Shown here: positions 28,547-38,699 of the stretch, one piece after another | How positions within the stretch are numbered: the first letter of the stretch is position 1 | Layout of the letters: every line of letters begins with the position of its first letter | Assembly: GCA_964570325.1 (NCBI GenBank) | Contig: CAZMXS010000034.1 | Span: 1 to 48,947, forward strand | Source of the DNA: CAZMXS01 sp964570325 | GTDB taxonomy: Bacteria; Verrucomicrobiota; Kiritimatiellia; CAIQIC01; CAZMXS01 | DNA length: 48,947 bases | Direction: 5' to 3' | The notes under the pieces: generated by a model | Told to the model about the DNA's origin: nothing | Database searches by the model: none | The model's input: the letters and a program-made list of their open reading frames with translations, nothing else | Program-made: the position numbers and the translations under genes

Positions 28547-31500
28547 ATGATGAAAAAGACGAAACACGTCGTACCAAGGACGATGGGGCTGGCGTTGATG
28601 GCGGTTTGCCTGATGGTCCCGGCGCTTGCGCTGGGCAGTTCCATCTCGGGCAACATCAACAATAATTCCGCCTGGCGCAACAGCGACGATATTTTCCCGC
28701 CACCGCCCGGCGACGGCGAGGGGCAGGGGGCGCTGATTGTCGGCGTCTGGAGTTCGTCGGGTCAGGCTGTCGGCACGCCGCTGAAGAGCCAGACCATCAA
28801 GGTCAAGCAATCGCTGCCGTTGAGCGAGCCGTATCCGCCCTACACGCTGGGCAGCATCATGGACCCGCTGGCGGACGGCGGGTATTACGTGCTGGCGTGG
28901 ATTGACGGCAACGACAACGGCAAGTACGAGCTGGGCGAGCCGGCCAGCCCCGTGGCCACCGTCCAGATTTCCGACAGCCAGCCGGTCCAGGGCGTCAACC
29001 TGACGGTGATTGACGATTCCGACAACGACCAGATGCCGGACTGGTGGGAGGCTCACTGGTTCTCGAACCTGACGCAGAACGCGGACAACGATCCGGACGG
29101 CGACAAACTGACCAATGTCAAGGAATACCAGATTTACGCTGCCAACGTGACGCCGAACAATGTGATGAAGACGCTCAACCCGGCGCACTGGGATTCCGAC
29201 GGCGATGGGATGGATGATCGCTGGGAGTATGAGCATTATGACCGCCAGCGCGCGCAGGGGCTCAACCCGACCGTGCCCAACCAGAAATCGGGCGATGTGG
29301 ACGGCGACGGTCTTTCCAACTGGCAGGAATATAACGGCATGGACGGTCTGCCGCAGATGATTGAGGCCGCGTTCACCGCCGCCGGCGTGCACACCAGCCG
29401 GGTCACTTCGGCGGACGCGCTGAACCCCTTGGATGTGGACACGGATTACGACCTGTTGCTCGATCCCTTTGAAGTGGCCTGGTACAATGCAGCCAAGGGG
29501 CTTGATCCCGCCGGGGGGATTGCGTGGACCGGGGTCAACGCCACTGCCGCGGCCGACCCGGACGCGGACGGGTTGAGCAACTACCGCGAAATGAGTCTGC
29601 ACCCGACGATTCTCTGGTCGGGTGTCAACAGCAACCTCTGGCTCTGGCCCACCGGGATGCCGTACCGGTTCGAGTTCTACGCAACCGACACGGGCACGAC
29701 CAATCGCTTCTGCGCGATGTGGATGCTCGACGGCGGCGCGGCCGCGAATCTCAATTTCGGATTGGAGATGACCAACACGATGACCACAGACGCCAACTTG
29801 CTCCGGTTGCGCGGGGCGGGTTGGCTTTCGCCCACAAACTGGGATTCCGACAGCGACTGGTTGCCGGACGGCTGGGAGGTCGAGTACAACCTGAATCCGC
29901 TGGACGCGACCGGCGCCAACGGCCGGTTTGGCGATCCCGATGGCGACGGCCTCTGGAACTACGAGGAGTACCTCGGCCAGGACGGCGCCCGCTACGACTC
30001 CAAACCCTACGTCAACGGCACGGGCGACGAAACCAACCCGAACGAGCATAACTGGCGGCCCGACACCACGTACATGTGGCGCTGGTTCCCGACCAACATG
30101 CCGTATTCCTGGCTGCCCGACCCGCGCAACGGCCGCGGGATCAGCCGGGCGGAAACGCTCGGCAGCGCTTTGCCGACCCGCCGCCTCGGTGTGGACGATG
30201 GCGCGGATAGCGATGACGACGGTTTGAGCGACGCGGCGGAAATCCACCGTGATTTTACCAACGGCATTCTCGGCTCGAGCCCCGTGCACTCCTGCGACCC
30301 GTTCCTGCCCAAGGCCGCGCTGATCACCAGCGCCGCAGGCATTCCGATCCCCGATCCTGAGCCGACTCCGGCCTGCAACACCGATCCGGCCGGCCGGCGC
30401 CGCGATCTTCAGCAGCGGGACTGGACAATCGAGTGCATGGTTAATCTGAAGGGGAACAACCTTTCGGGTTATCTGTTTAATTACGAGACCGGCGTGGGCG
30501 GGCGTTCCATGATCGTCTATCGCCTGGCGCTGGTGAACAACAAGCCCGTGCTGACCGCGCACAACAGCGACGGCGCCGTGTTCACCGTCGAAGGCAATGC
30601 GTTGCCAACCAACCAATGGATTCACCTCGCGGGTTCATGGGACCATGTTCGCAATGCCCTTTCGCTTTATATCCAGGGCGTGCTGGTGATTTCCAGGACG
30701 GTGTATGGCGAGTGCGCCTCGAGCCTGATGTTGCCGGCGACTAACGCGCTGGCGCTGGCGGTTTCGGCGGACGGCTCGTTCGTCAACCGCCTGTTGCTCG
30801 ACGAAGTGCGGATTTGGGGCGTAGCCCGAACGGCCGAGCAGATCAGCGACTATGCGCGCCGCCTGGCGCCGCAATCGCTGGGCGACGATGTCTGGATTGA
30901 CTGCACCGCCGAGGGCGGGGCCGTCCAGTATTATGTTTACCGGTATTCGGATTCCGACCATGTGCTCATAAACGGCGGGTCGTTGTTCGAGGGCGAATGG
31001 GCCACCAGTTTCGCCAGCAATCGGATCAACGGAGTGCTGCTGACCAATGCGGTCGTGAGTTTCAAATACGTGCCGGGCCAGGCGGGCACCTATGTCGTCG
31101 GCGAGGACGTCTGGCTCGACAACGGCGATTTCAAGTACAACGCGGCGTACGATGTGATTCTTAAGAACGGCGGCTCGCTGAGCGAGGGCGAACTGGGCGC
31201 CACGCTGCGGTTCCTCTGGAACCAGCAGACGCCGGCGCGCGTGGTTTATGCCGACAAGGACAACAGCGGCAATTTCACCTACCGTTCGCTGCTGGCTTAC
31301 TATCGTTTCGACGATGGCGGCGCCACCGCCGAGGATTTTGCCCGCAAGGCGCAGAACGGTCTGCTGGGCGCGGCCGCGGAAAACTTGCCGTTCGGCGACT
31401 TCGGCTACGCGCTGCCGGTGTCCGGTTTCAGTTGGAACACCAATGCCGCGCCGGTGCTGGGTTGCGACTACCGCGGCGCGGATGATTCCGATCGCGATGG

Positions 31501-34500
31501 CCTGCCGGACGGCTGGGAGGTTATCAACCACCTGAATCCTTATGACGACGGCACGATCGGCGAGAGCGCCCCCGGCCGGCGGGATGGCCCGAACGGCGCG
31601 CAGGGCGACCCGGATGCCGATGGCCTGGTCAACCTCTACGAGTTCTGGGAGGACACCAACCCGCGCAATGCCGAATCCTATGGCACAGGCCGGTTTGATG
31701 TTCACGAGGATCGTGATGGCGACGGTGTGAACAATCTGCAGGAACAACTATTGGGCGGTCGGCCGGACACGATGGATACCGACGATGATGGCTACGCGGA
31801 CAATGAGGAAATCGCCCTGGGCACGGGAATGGACGACCCCGAGGATCCGCCCATGCCGCGTTCGATGGAGTTCGGCGGCGCGGCGTCCGATTATCTCGAC
31901 GTGCCGCTGACTCACAAACAGCGCCTGACGGACTGGACGATCGAGTCGTGGGTGTATCCGCGCGACGCGGCGGAAGGCGTTGGCACGATCATCCGTCGCG
32001 CGGTCGAAAACCTTGGCGGCGGCAACCATGCGCTGAACTATGTGCTCGGCCTGGAACCGGATGGCTTCGGCGGCCTGCGGATGTATGCCGGTTATGTGCT
32101 GGCCAACGGCACGACCAACATCTTGCGCGGCGCGGATATCCCGGCAGGGCAGTGGACGCATTTGGCCGCCGTCTATAACAGCACGGCCGCGTCGCTGACG
32201 TTGTACCGGAATGGCTCGGCGGTGGCCTCCAACAACACCTTCTTTACCGCCCCGCCGATCAATGGCAAGGGCGGCGAAACCTTTGTTCGTTTCGGCGAGG
32301 ATTTCGCGGGCTACCTCGACGATGTGCGAATCTGGTCCACGGTGCGGACACCGGCCGAAATCACCCAGTATTATCCGCGTGTGGTTAGTTATGCGGCGAC
32401 CGGCCTGGTCCACTCCTTCCGCCTCGATGACGGGCAGGCCAACACCAACGCATTCCCGTTCGGGCGGTTCCACCGGCCGCGCGGCGCGCAGGATTATGTG
32501 TATTCCGAGGATTGGAACGACCAGTGGCGGCACGCGGCGGTGAGCGTCGGCAATGTGGCGTTCAATACCAACAACGCGAGCATCATTCCGCCGGTATTGC
32601 GCGTCTTTATCGAGCCGCCGGACGCCGTCACCGCGGGCGCGAAATGGGCGTTGGATAATGGAACCTGGCTGGATAGCGGCTATCGCTTGGAAAGCACGGC
32701 CGGCAGCCATGAGCTGTTCTTCAAGCCGCTGAATGGCTGGAATGCGCCGGCCAATGAGACAATCGCGCTGACTAACGGCGCGGTGTCAAAACTGACGCGC
32801 TATTACCGGCTGGCGGCCCGGATTTCCGTGACGTTGAGCCCGGACGAGGCGGTGGACGCCGGCGCGCAGTGGCGGCTGGACAGCGGCATGTGGCGCGCCA
32901 GTGGCGAGGTCGTAACCAATGTTCCCCCCGGCCCGCACACGATTGATTACGCGCATGTCAATGGTTGGGTGGAGCCGTTGATGGATTACCTCATCGTGGC
33001 CGAGGGCGACAATATCTCGTTACTCCGGACCTACCGGCCGGATTTGGGCAAATTGGTGGTCAACATTGCGCCGCCGGAGGTGGTGGTGTCGGGCGCGCAG
33101 TGGCGCGTGAATGGCGGGCGCTGGTTCAATCCCGCCATCGAGTACCCGCTGCCGTCGGGCAGCTACACGGTCGAGTTCAAGCGGGTGGAAGGGTGGCTGG
33201 CGCCGATGCCGACCCAGGTTTCGATCACCAACGATGTCACCACCATCCTTGACGCCTCGTACTATGTGCCCCGTTATATCGGCCAGTACGGGACGGCTGG
33301 GTTCGGCTTCTTCTACAAACCGCGCAGCATCGCCGTGGATGACCAGGACAACCTGTATATTGCCGATTCGGGCAACCACCGGATCCAGGTGTTCAACATC
33401 ACGACCGAGATGTGGACCGTCTGGGGCAGTTTGGGTTCCGCCGTCGGCCAGTTCAATCAGCCGTGCGGATTGGCGCTGGACCGATTCCGCAATATCTACG
33501 TGGCGGATGCGAACAACAACCGGATTCAGAAGCGCGACGTGCGCACCGGCGCATGGACCGCCTGGGGGGGGCCGGGGGTCGGCAGCGCGAATGGGCAGTT
33601 CAGTATGCCATATGACGTGGCGCTCGATTCAACCGGCACGCTCTACGTGGCCGACCATTACAACAACCGCGTCCAGAAGATGTCGCCGCTGGGCGTGTGG
33701 TCCACCCTGGTCTTCCCCGGCTTCTACAAGGGGTACGTCCGAGCGCCCAGCGGGCTGGCGGTGGACACGTCGAATCGGATTTACGTGGCGGATTACTACA
33801 CGAGCGCCGGCGTCACCAACTGCCGCATCCAGGTGTTCAACAACACGGGCGGCCTGGTGCGCGTGGCGGCGGATTCGAGCCCGACCAATGGCGCGCTGTT
33901 GAAGGTGCGCGGGCTGGCCGTGCCGTCGCTTGACCGGTTGTTGTTGGCCGATCCGCCGCTCAGCCGTATCCTGTACCGGCTCATGCCTTGGGGCTCATTT
34001 GGCCAGGTGCTGGGGACGAATGACCTGATCCAGGCCGAGGACGTCGCAGTGGACCGCCACGGCAACATGTTCATCGCCGACACGCTCAACCATCGCGTAA
34101 TCATGCTGCAGAATGCCGTGCCGCAGGTGCATTACTTCACCAATGCGACACCGCTGCTGACGGCGACCAACCAGTTCCGGTTCAAGAACGACTATGATGG
34201 CGACGGGCAGGCCGACGTGGCCGTGTTCAACCCGCGCGACGGGGCTTGGTACATCAAATACAGCAGCGATGCCTCGCTGCACCAGTATTTCTGGGGGTGG
34301 AGCGCCACCTGGCCGGTGCCGGGGGATTACGATGGTGACGGCTTGACTGACCTGGCCGTGTACTGTCCGGAGAACGGCACGTGGTATATCTGGCAGACCA
34401 AGACCGCGAGCATGCGCCAGCAGGTCTGGGGCTGGAATGGCGCCAACCCGGTGCCTGGGGACTATGATGGCGACAAATTGACCGACTTGGCGGTCTTCGA

Positions 34501-35002
34501 TACGGCCACCGGCGACTGGTATGTCTGGCAGAGCAAGACCGCGACCAGCCGACGCCAGAACTGGGGCTGGGGTGGGACGATGGCGGTGCCGGGGGATTAT
34601 GATGGCGACAAGGTCACCGATTTCGCCATCTTCGATGGCTACACCGGCAACTGGTACGTGCTGCTGAGCAAGACATTGGGAATGCTGCTGCAGAATTGGG
34701 GCTGGCGCGGCACGCTGCCGGTGCCGGCGGATTATGACGGCGACAACCGGACCGACTTTGCGGTCTTTTATCCGATGCTGGGCAACTGGTATGTCTGGGA
34801 AAGCTCCAAGGCCATGATGCGGGTGCAGAACTGGGGCTGGCTGGGGGTGACGCCGGTGCCGGCGGATTACGACGGCGATGGAAAAGCAGACCTGACGGTC
34901 TACGATCACCAGGTCGGCAATTGGTACATCTTCGAGAGCAAGACGGCCGGCATTCGCGTGCTGAACTGGGGTTGGTTGGAAACCACACCGCTGGGTCGGT
35001 AA
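28547..35002 (+). CDS. Large modular secreted protein (TSP3/LamG/PEGA-like/NHL/VCBS-like)
   Basis: A 2151-residue paralogue of the giant upstream protein, made of one super-module plus a different tail. A signal peptide (about 1-31) is followed by the ISG beta domain (about 33-155; PPPPGDGEGQG, AWIDGNDNG), TSP3-like repeats, the conserved GTGDETNPNEHNWRPD linker, a LamG-like domain (from about 592) with a large DDVWID insertion (about 780-905), TSP3-like repeats (about 978-1100), a second LamG-like domain (about 1103-1280), three PEGA-like repeats (about 1352-1575), NHL repeats (about 1580-1862) and six 45-residue DYDGD repeats (1882-2151). GAGGG lies just before tandem ATGs at 28547 and 28550; spacing favours the second. 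No anchor motif is visible. It probably shares an operon and an extracellular role with the upstream gene. Confidence 0.92.
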   Translation: MMKKTKHVVPRTMGLALMAVCLMVPALALGSSISGNINNNSAWRNSDDIFPPPPGDGEGQGALIVGVWSSSGQAVGTPLKSQTIKVKQSLPLSEPYPPYTLGSIMDPLADGGYYVLAWIDGNDNGKYELGEPASPVATVQISDSQPVQGVNLTVIDDSDNDQMPDWWEAHWFSNLTQNADNDPDGDKLTNVKEYQIYAANVTPNNVMKTLNPAHWDSDGDGMDDRWEYEHYDRQRAQGLNPTVPNQKSGDVDGDGLSNWQEYNGMDGLPQMIEAAFTAAGVHTSRVTSADALNPLDVDTDYDLLLDPFEVAWYNAAKGLDPAGGIAWTGVNATAAADPDADGLSNYREMSLHPTILWSGVNSNLWLWPTGMPYRFEFYATDTGTTNRFCAMWMLDGGAAANLNFGLEMTNTMTTDANLLRLRGAGWLSPTNWDSDSDWLPDGWEVEYNLNPLDATGANGRFGDPDGDGLWNYEEYLGQDGARYDSKPYVNGTGDETNPNEHNWRPDTTYMWRWFPTNMPYSWLPDPRNGRGISRAETLGSALPTRRLGVDDGADSDDDGLSDAAEIHRDFTNGILGSSPVHSCDPFLPKAALITSAAGIPIPDPEPTPACNTDPAGRRRDLQQRDWTIECMVNLKGNNLSGYLFNYETGVGGRSMIVYRLALVNNKPVLTAHNSDGAVFTVEGNALPTNQWIHLAGSWDHVRNALSLYIQGVLVISRTVYGECASSLMLPATNALALAVSADGSFVNRLLLDEVRIWGVARTAEQISDYARRLAPQSLGDDVWIDCTAEGGAVQYYVYRYSDSDHVLINGGSLFEGEWATSFASNRINGVLLTNAVVSFKYVPGQAGTYVVGEDVWLDNGDFKYNAAYDVILKNGGSLSEGELGATLRFLWNQQTPARVVYADKDNSGNFTYRSLLAYYRFDDGGATAEDFARKAQNGLLGAAAENLPFGDFGYALPVSGFSWNTNAAPVLGCDYRGADDSDRDGLPDGWEVINHLNPYDDGTIGESAPGRRDGPNGAQGDPDADGLVNLYEFWEDTNPRNAESYGTGRFDVHEDRDGDGVNNLQEQLLGGRPDTMDTDDDGYADNEEIALGTGMDDPEDPPMPRSMEFGGAASDYLDVPLTHKQRLTDWTIESWVYPRDAAEGVGTIIRRAVENLGGGNHALNYVLGLEPDGFGGLRMYAGYVLANGTTNILRGADIPAGQWTHLAAVYNSTAASLTLYRNGSAVASNNTFFTAPPINGKGGETFVRFGEDFAGYLDDVRIWSTVRTPAEITQYYPRVVSYAATGLVHSFRLDDGQANTNAFPFGRFHRPRGAQDYVYSEDWNDQWRHAAVSVGNVAFNTNNASIIPPVLRVFIEPPDAVTAGAKWALDNGTWLDSGYRLESTAGSHELFFKPLNGWNAPANETIALTNGAVSKLTRYYRLAARISVTLSPDEAVDAGAQWRLDSGMWRASGEVVTNVPPGPHTIDYAHVNGWVEPLMDYLIVAEGDNISLLRTYRPDLGKLVVNIAPPEVVVSGAQWRVNGGRWFNPAIEYPLPSGSYTVEFKRVEGWLAPMPTQVSITNDVTTILDASYYVPRYIGQYGTAGFGFFYKPRSIAVDDQDNLYIADSGNHRIQVFNITTEMWTVWGSLGSAVGQFNQPCGLALDRFRNIYVADANNNRIQKRDVRTGAWTAWGGPGVGSANGQFSMPYDVALDSTGTLYVADHYNNRVQKMSPLGVWSTLVFPGFYKGYVRAPSGLAVDTSNRIYVADYYTSAGVTNCRIQVFNNTGGLVRVAADSSPTNGALLKVRGLAVPSLDRLLLADPPLSRILYRLMPWGSFGQVLGTNDLIQAEDVAVDRHGNMFIADTLNHRVIMLQNAVPQVHYFTNATPLLTATNQFRFKNDYDGDGQADVAVFNPRDGAWYIKYSSDASLHQYFWGWSATWPVPGDYDGDGLTDLAVYCPENGTWYIWQTKTASMRQQVWGWNGANPVPGDYDGDKLTDLAVFDTATGDWYVWQSKTATSRRQNWGWGGTMAVPGDYDGDKVTDFAIFDGYTGNWYVLLSKTLGMLLQNWGWRGTLPVPADYDGDNRTDFAVFYPMLGNWYVWESSKAMMRVQNWGWLGVTPVPADYDGDGKADLTVYDHQVGNWYIFESKTAGIRVLNWGWLETTPLGR
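34190..34999 (+). repeat. Six 45-residue VCBS/FG-GAP-like repeats (coding)
   Basis: Six consecutive units of exactly 45 codons, each beginning DYDGD, with LAVF in the middle, a WY..-type strand and WGW before P(V/L). The last unit ends at the final residue before the stop at 35000. The DxDxD start is a calcium-binding loop of the type found in FG-GAP/VCBS surface repeats. Confidence 0.85.
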
Positions 35003-35024
35003 AATGCGGCCGCGGTAAGGCTTC

Positions 35025-35047
35025 GACCCGCTTGCGGGGCGCGGGTC
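35025..35047. terminator. Possible terminator after the second large gene
   Basis: GACCCGC (35025-35031) and GCGGGTC (35041-35047) form a 7-bp GC stem 22 bases after the stop codon of the second large gene, in the gap between convergent genes. The following TGGTTTCCT is only weakly T-rich, so rho-independent function is uncertain. The rest of the 273-base gap up to pilQ shows nothing recognisable. Confidence 0.3.
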
Positions 35048-35275
35048 TGGTTTCCTCTCGCATTCGAAAAGCCTGTTCGCCGACCCGGTTCTGTCCGCTG
35101 CGATGCATTGCCGTATGGCGTGTGACTCCGGTTGCGTGCCTTTCACCCAATCGGTGCAGTTCGGGCGAAGCGCCTACGGCCGTGGCAGCCGCGCGCCAGC
35201 CAGCGCTTACAGAAGCCGTTCGACTGGCTGCCGGCCGAACGGCTCCATATACAGGTGAAACGGATTGGGCGCGGA

Positions 35276-37312
35276 TTACCGCGCCACTGGTGCGCCGGGG
35301 TCGTCCGGATCCACGATGACCTGGTCGGCGTTCTTGTTGAGATACTGGTATATCAGGCGGCCGCCCTTTGGAATTCCGCGCGTTTCAGTTAACGACTCTG
35401 CCTTGGCCTGCGCGACAGTCACAAAGATGATGATCTCATCCTGCTCCTTGCGTGTGAACGTGTGGCGAAACAGATATTTGCCGATGAGCGGGATGTCGCC
35501 CAGGATCGGGATCTTCTTTTCCTGGTCCTTGTCCGTGGTTTTGGTCAGGCCGCCGATAGCGACCGTTTTGCCGCTTTCGAGGTTAAAGTCGGTCACGACT
35601 TGGCGTGTGGAGAGGCGCGGAAACTGCGCGTCGCCGCCGGGCTTGATGTATTCGAGCACATCGCTGATTTCCGGCATGATCCGGACGGAAATATTGGTCA
35701 TTGTGTTCACGACCGGCGTCACCCGGACCTTGATGCCGACATCAATGTAGCGGTCCAGCGTGTAGGTGGTCATCTTCTGATCTGCGTTGTATTCGGATTT
35801 GACCTGCGGTTCCTGTGTGCCGACGAGGATGTAGGCGGTCTCGCCGCTGGCCACGAGCACTTTCGGGTTGGACACGACCGAGACGCCGCTGTTCTGTTTT
35901 AACGCGCTCAACATGATGTTGAACTCGCTGGCGCTCAACACGGCGGTTCGGATATCCGATACCGTCTTGTCGAATGAATCCACGATGGTTTGATCCACGT
36001 TAAATCCACGGACAATGCTGTCGTCAATGGACTGGCCGCCGTCCACCAACTTGCCGTCCATGTCATAATCTTCGGAATATACATCGCTCTGGTTGCGATG
36101 GTCGTACTGCTCCTGCCGGGTTTCGCGGGAATCGTTCCATTTACGGTTCTCCTCGCGGCTCCATTCCAAACTGCCGGCTTTCAAGTTCCACCCGCCCGGA
36201 GTGCGGCCATCGCCGCCCAGGGTGGTCCACGCGATACCGATATCCTTGATCGCCTGATCGTTGAGCTCAACAAACTTGGCCTCGATGAAGACCTGCGGCC
36301 GCGGCTTGTCAATACTGTTGATGGATTGCCGGATGGTGTTAATGTTCTGCGCGGTCTCCTTGATGATCAGCGCGTTGGCCGAAGCGACGATCGAGACTGA
36401 AGCATTGGAACTGATCAGCATGCCTTTGACGACCGGCAGGACATTGGTGGCCGTCGTGTATTTCAAGAAGATCGTGTCGGCGGAAAGCGGCTCGCCCGCC
36501 AGGTCGCTTAGTGAAATGATGCTGTAAATGCCGGCTTTTTTCTCGACGAGTGTCAGGCCGACCGAGTCCAGGATCACGCGCAGGGCCGGCTCCCATTCCA
36601 CATCTTTCAGGCTGACCGTGACCGTGCCTTGCAGGTTGGTGCCGGCGACGATGTTGGCGCCGGAGACACGCGTGAAGAGTCGGACCACTTCCTGGATGGA
36701 TACGTTGTCCAGGCTGATGCTCAACAGGTCGGGATTGGCTGCGGCCGGGGCCACCGCGGCGCCCTCCACAGGCGCTTTTTCCACGCCGATCTTGATCATT
36801 TCGTTGGTTGCGGTGGCGTCAATTTCCGCCACGGCAACCGATTGGCCCGGTTTGGCGGACGGCTCGCCCGCCGCCGCCTTTGCCGCTTCCATTATGCCTA
36901 TGTCCTCCTCTTCGTAGGGCGAAAGTTCGCCGGCCGGAGCCGCTTCGATCTCCGGTTGGGATGCCGTGCCCATGGTGGCGCCGACGGGTGGAATGGATAC
37001 GGATGTATCATCGGTCGCGGTGGTGATCGCGCCGGATTCCTGCTCCGAAGCCGGTAATATCTCGGTTGCCTGCGTCGAAGCGGGCAACCGCTCGGTCGTC
37101 AGGTTTGATCCCATTGGCGCCGATGTGTCGTCGGCGGCGGTGGTGACGGCGCTCGGCGCCTGCGTTGACGCCGGGGGCGCTTCCGTGGTTTCCAAGGACG
37201 CGGTGACGGTGCTGGCAACCGGTTGGCCGGCATCCTGCCCGGATGCTATCTGCCCGGCGCCCAAGCCGAGGACGACCGCGAAACCGCACAGCAATAGCAA
37301 TTTCTTGCTCAT
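35276..37312 (-). CDS. pilQ: Type IV pilus secretin PilQ (GspD/PilQ family)
   Basis: A 678-residue outer-membrane secretin, the ring through which a type IV pilus (or type II-like secretion substrate) passes. A signal peptide (about 1-25) is followed by a Thr/Ala/Glu-rich linker to about 190 with an internal repeat (SAVTTAADDTSAP near 54, GAITTATDDTSVS near 95). Then come an N0/STN-like domain (197-266), an N1-like domain (280-337), a charged insert (385-445), and the secretin core (about 455-635) with VSNPKVLV, GIKVRVTP and the hallmark IPILGDIPLIG (601-611). No AMIN domains are seen, unlike proteobacterial PilQ. The ATG at 37312 has GGAGG six bases upstream; the longer frame runs into pilP. 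It is the last gene of the pilMNOPQ cluster, 16 bases after pilP, and converges on the large secreted protein. Confidence 0.93.
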   Translation of the reverse strand: MSKKLLLLCGFAVVLGLGAGQIASGQDAGQPVASTVTASLETTEAPPASTQAPSAVTTAADDTSAPMGSNLTTERLPASTQATEILPASEQESGAITTATDDTSVSIPPVGATMGTASQPEIEAAPAGELSPYEEEDIGIMEAAKAAAGEPSAKPGQSVAVAEIDATATNEMIKIGVEKAPVEGAAVAPAAANPDLLSISLDNVSIQEVVRLFTRVSGANIVAGTNLQGTVTVSLKDVEWEPALRVILDSVGLTLVEKKAGIYSIISLSDLAGEPLSADTIFLKYTTATNVLPVVKGMLISSNASVSIVASANALIIKETAQNINTIRQSINSIDKPRPQVFIEAKFVELNDQAIKDIGIAWTTLGGDGRTPGGWNLKAGSLEWSREENRKWNDSRETRQEQYDHRNQSDVYSEDYDMDGKLVDGGQSIDDSIVRGFNVDQTIVDSFDKTVSDIRTAVLSASEFNIMLSALKQNSGVSVVSNPKVLVASGETAYILVGTQEPQVKSEYNADQKMTTYTLDRYIDVGIKVRVTPVVNTMTNISVRIMPEISDVLEYIKPGGDAQFPRLSTRQVVTDFNLESGKTVAIGGLTKTTDKDQEKKIPILGDIPLIGKYLFRHTFTRKEQDEIIIFVTVAQAKAESLTETRGIPKGGRLIYQYLNKNADQVIVDPDDPGAPVAR

Positions 37313-37328
37313 CAGTGACCTCCGCCCG

Positions 37329-37844
37329 TCACGGGGATTGTGGCCCCTCATCCAACGGTTCCAGTGACACATCCTGTTCCGTCAATTTTCGCACAACAAA
37401 AAAATAGGTGTTGCCGTCGGCCTGCACGGCGATCTTGTCGCCCTGGCCGACCATTTGCTTGTTGATCAGCGCGACGTATTGTGCGCCCTGCTTAAGCACG
37501 CCGCCGATTTGTATCTTGCCCCGGATGGCATCCTGCTTTTCCTTCGGCAGGTCTTTGAACCGGCTCGAGACCGCCGGTCCCACGGTATTGGTGGCGACCG
37601 CGTTGGTGGCAACCACGGGTTGTTCGACCACCGGCGAATAGCTTACCGGCCAAAAAGGATCGCGGGGCTCCTCCGGCTCACTCATGTCGATTTCGACTTC
37701 GTTTGCGGGCGTCGTTGCCGCATCGCCATTTTCGTCTTGCGCCCGCGACCCGGCGGCTAGAAACGCAGCGAGCAATCCAATCCACATCATGGACCATGCC
37801 CGCCACGCCGTTTTCTCGTTCTGGGGAACGCAGAAAAAATTCAT
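37329..37844 (-). CDS. pilP: PilP-like pilus assembly protein
   Basis: A 171-residue protein with an N-terminal membrane or signal segment (about 17-34, ending GSRAQ), a disordered acidic linker, RDPFWP (61-66) as in PilP/GspC-type proteins, and a C-terminal beta domain (about 108-163) with the pattern IGGVLKQG, ALINKQMVGQGDKI and YFFVVRKL. This small beta-barrel-like fold normally docks the PilNO inner-membrane complex to the secretin. There is no lipobox Cys, although classical PilP is a lipoprotein. The start is uncertain: ATGs at 37901, 37844 and 37790 are in frame, and 37844 leaves a reasonable signal segment. Identity is supported mainly by its place between pilO and pilQ; overall similarity is modest. 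Confidence 0.75.
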   Translation of the reverse strand: MNFFCVPQNEKTAWRAWSMMWIGLLAAFLAAGSRAQDENGDAATTPANEVEIDMSEPEEPRDPFWPVSYSPVVEQPVVATNAVATNTVGPAVSSRFKDLPKEKQDAIRGKIQIGGVLKQGAQYVALINKQMVGQGDKIAVQADGNTYFFVVRKLTEQDVSLEPLDEGPQSP

Positions 37845-38012
37845 GCCTGACCCGTTACCCCGGCATTTCGAATTCGTTCCGGATAAACAACCGGTTTTCA
37901 TGGCCGAGTCTAGGGGATAAATGAAGCGCATTCAATCGGAAAAGGGGAAAAAGAGCCCCGTGGCCAGCGCCGAATTGACACCCGGATCATTTGTTCCGAC
38001 GCCATACCGGCT

Positions 38013-38699
38013 CTATTTGGGCATGGGCGGTGCGCCGGCGGGCATGGGGGGCATACCGGCGGGTCCGCCCGGCATGGGCGGCATGCCGGGGCCGGCGGCC
38101 GGGACATCCGCGCCGGTTTTCATTGGCCATTCAACCATCAAGTTGATTGCGTGCTTTTGGATGTTGCGCTGTTGCGACTCGATCGTGATGCCGGAAACCC
38201 ACAGGTAGGGGTTGCTTTCCTCGAGAATGCGCACCATATCCAACAACTGGGCGTAACTGCATTCGGTGACGATCTTTACCGCGTATGGCGAGAACATCTT
38301 CACCGGAGCGCCTTTCCGGTTCCAGATCTGGCCGCTCGGGCTGATGACTTCCTGCACGGAGGAGATATCAATGCCGACTTCACGCGCCCCGCGATACACT
38401 TTTTCCGTGATCCAAGCCAGTGGATTCTCGCGCGGAGCCACATATTGTTCGAGCGACCGCTGGAGCTCGCCCATGGATTCGGCCAGGCTTTTGCGCACCC
38501 GCGCGTCGTTGTCCATCGCCACCCGCGCCTTGTCGAGATCCGCCCGCAGCTTGTCCAGTTCCGCCGCGCCCTGCGCCTTGCCGGTGAACATGGGCATGAG
38601 CAAAAACCGGCCGAGCATGAAAAGACCCGCAAAAGCCAGCAGCGCCACCAACACGGCGATCTGCTTCTGCTCCTTGGTCATTTCCTGCCACTTTTTCAT
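38013..38699 (-). CDS. pilO: PilO-like pilus assembly protein
   Basis: A 228-residue inner-membrane protein: a short cytoplasmic start, one transmembrane helix (about 14-34), a heptad-rich coiled coil (about 45-90) and a periplasmic alpha/beta domain (about 95-200) with the strand-helix pattern of PilO (VKIVTECSYAQLLDMVRIL). This topology is standard for PilO, which pairs with PilN to connect the cytoplasmic PilM platform to PilP and the secretin. The start codon overlaps the pilN stop by four bases (ATGA), indicating translational coupling. Unusual is the tail, about 20 residues rich in Gly, Met and Pro (GMPPMPGGPAGMPPMP), likely disordered. A 168-base gap without a gene separates it from pilP. 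Confidence 0.85.
   Translation of the reverse strand: MKKWQEMTKEQKQIAVLVALLAFAGLFMLGRFLLMPMFTGKAQGAAELDKLRADLDKARVAMDNDARVRKSLAESMGELQRSLEQYVAPRENPLAWITEKVYRGAREVGIDISSVQEVISPSGQIWNRKGAPVKMFSPYAVKIVTECSYAQLLDMVRILEESNPYLWVSGITIESQQRNIQKHAINLMVEWPMKTGADVPAAGPGMPPMPGGPAGMPPMPAGAPPMPK

Noticed and set aside
38013..38110. GGCATGGGCGG-type repeats as a non-coding repeat array
   Set aside because: They are the codons of the Gly-Met-Pro tail of pilO, in frame.
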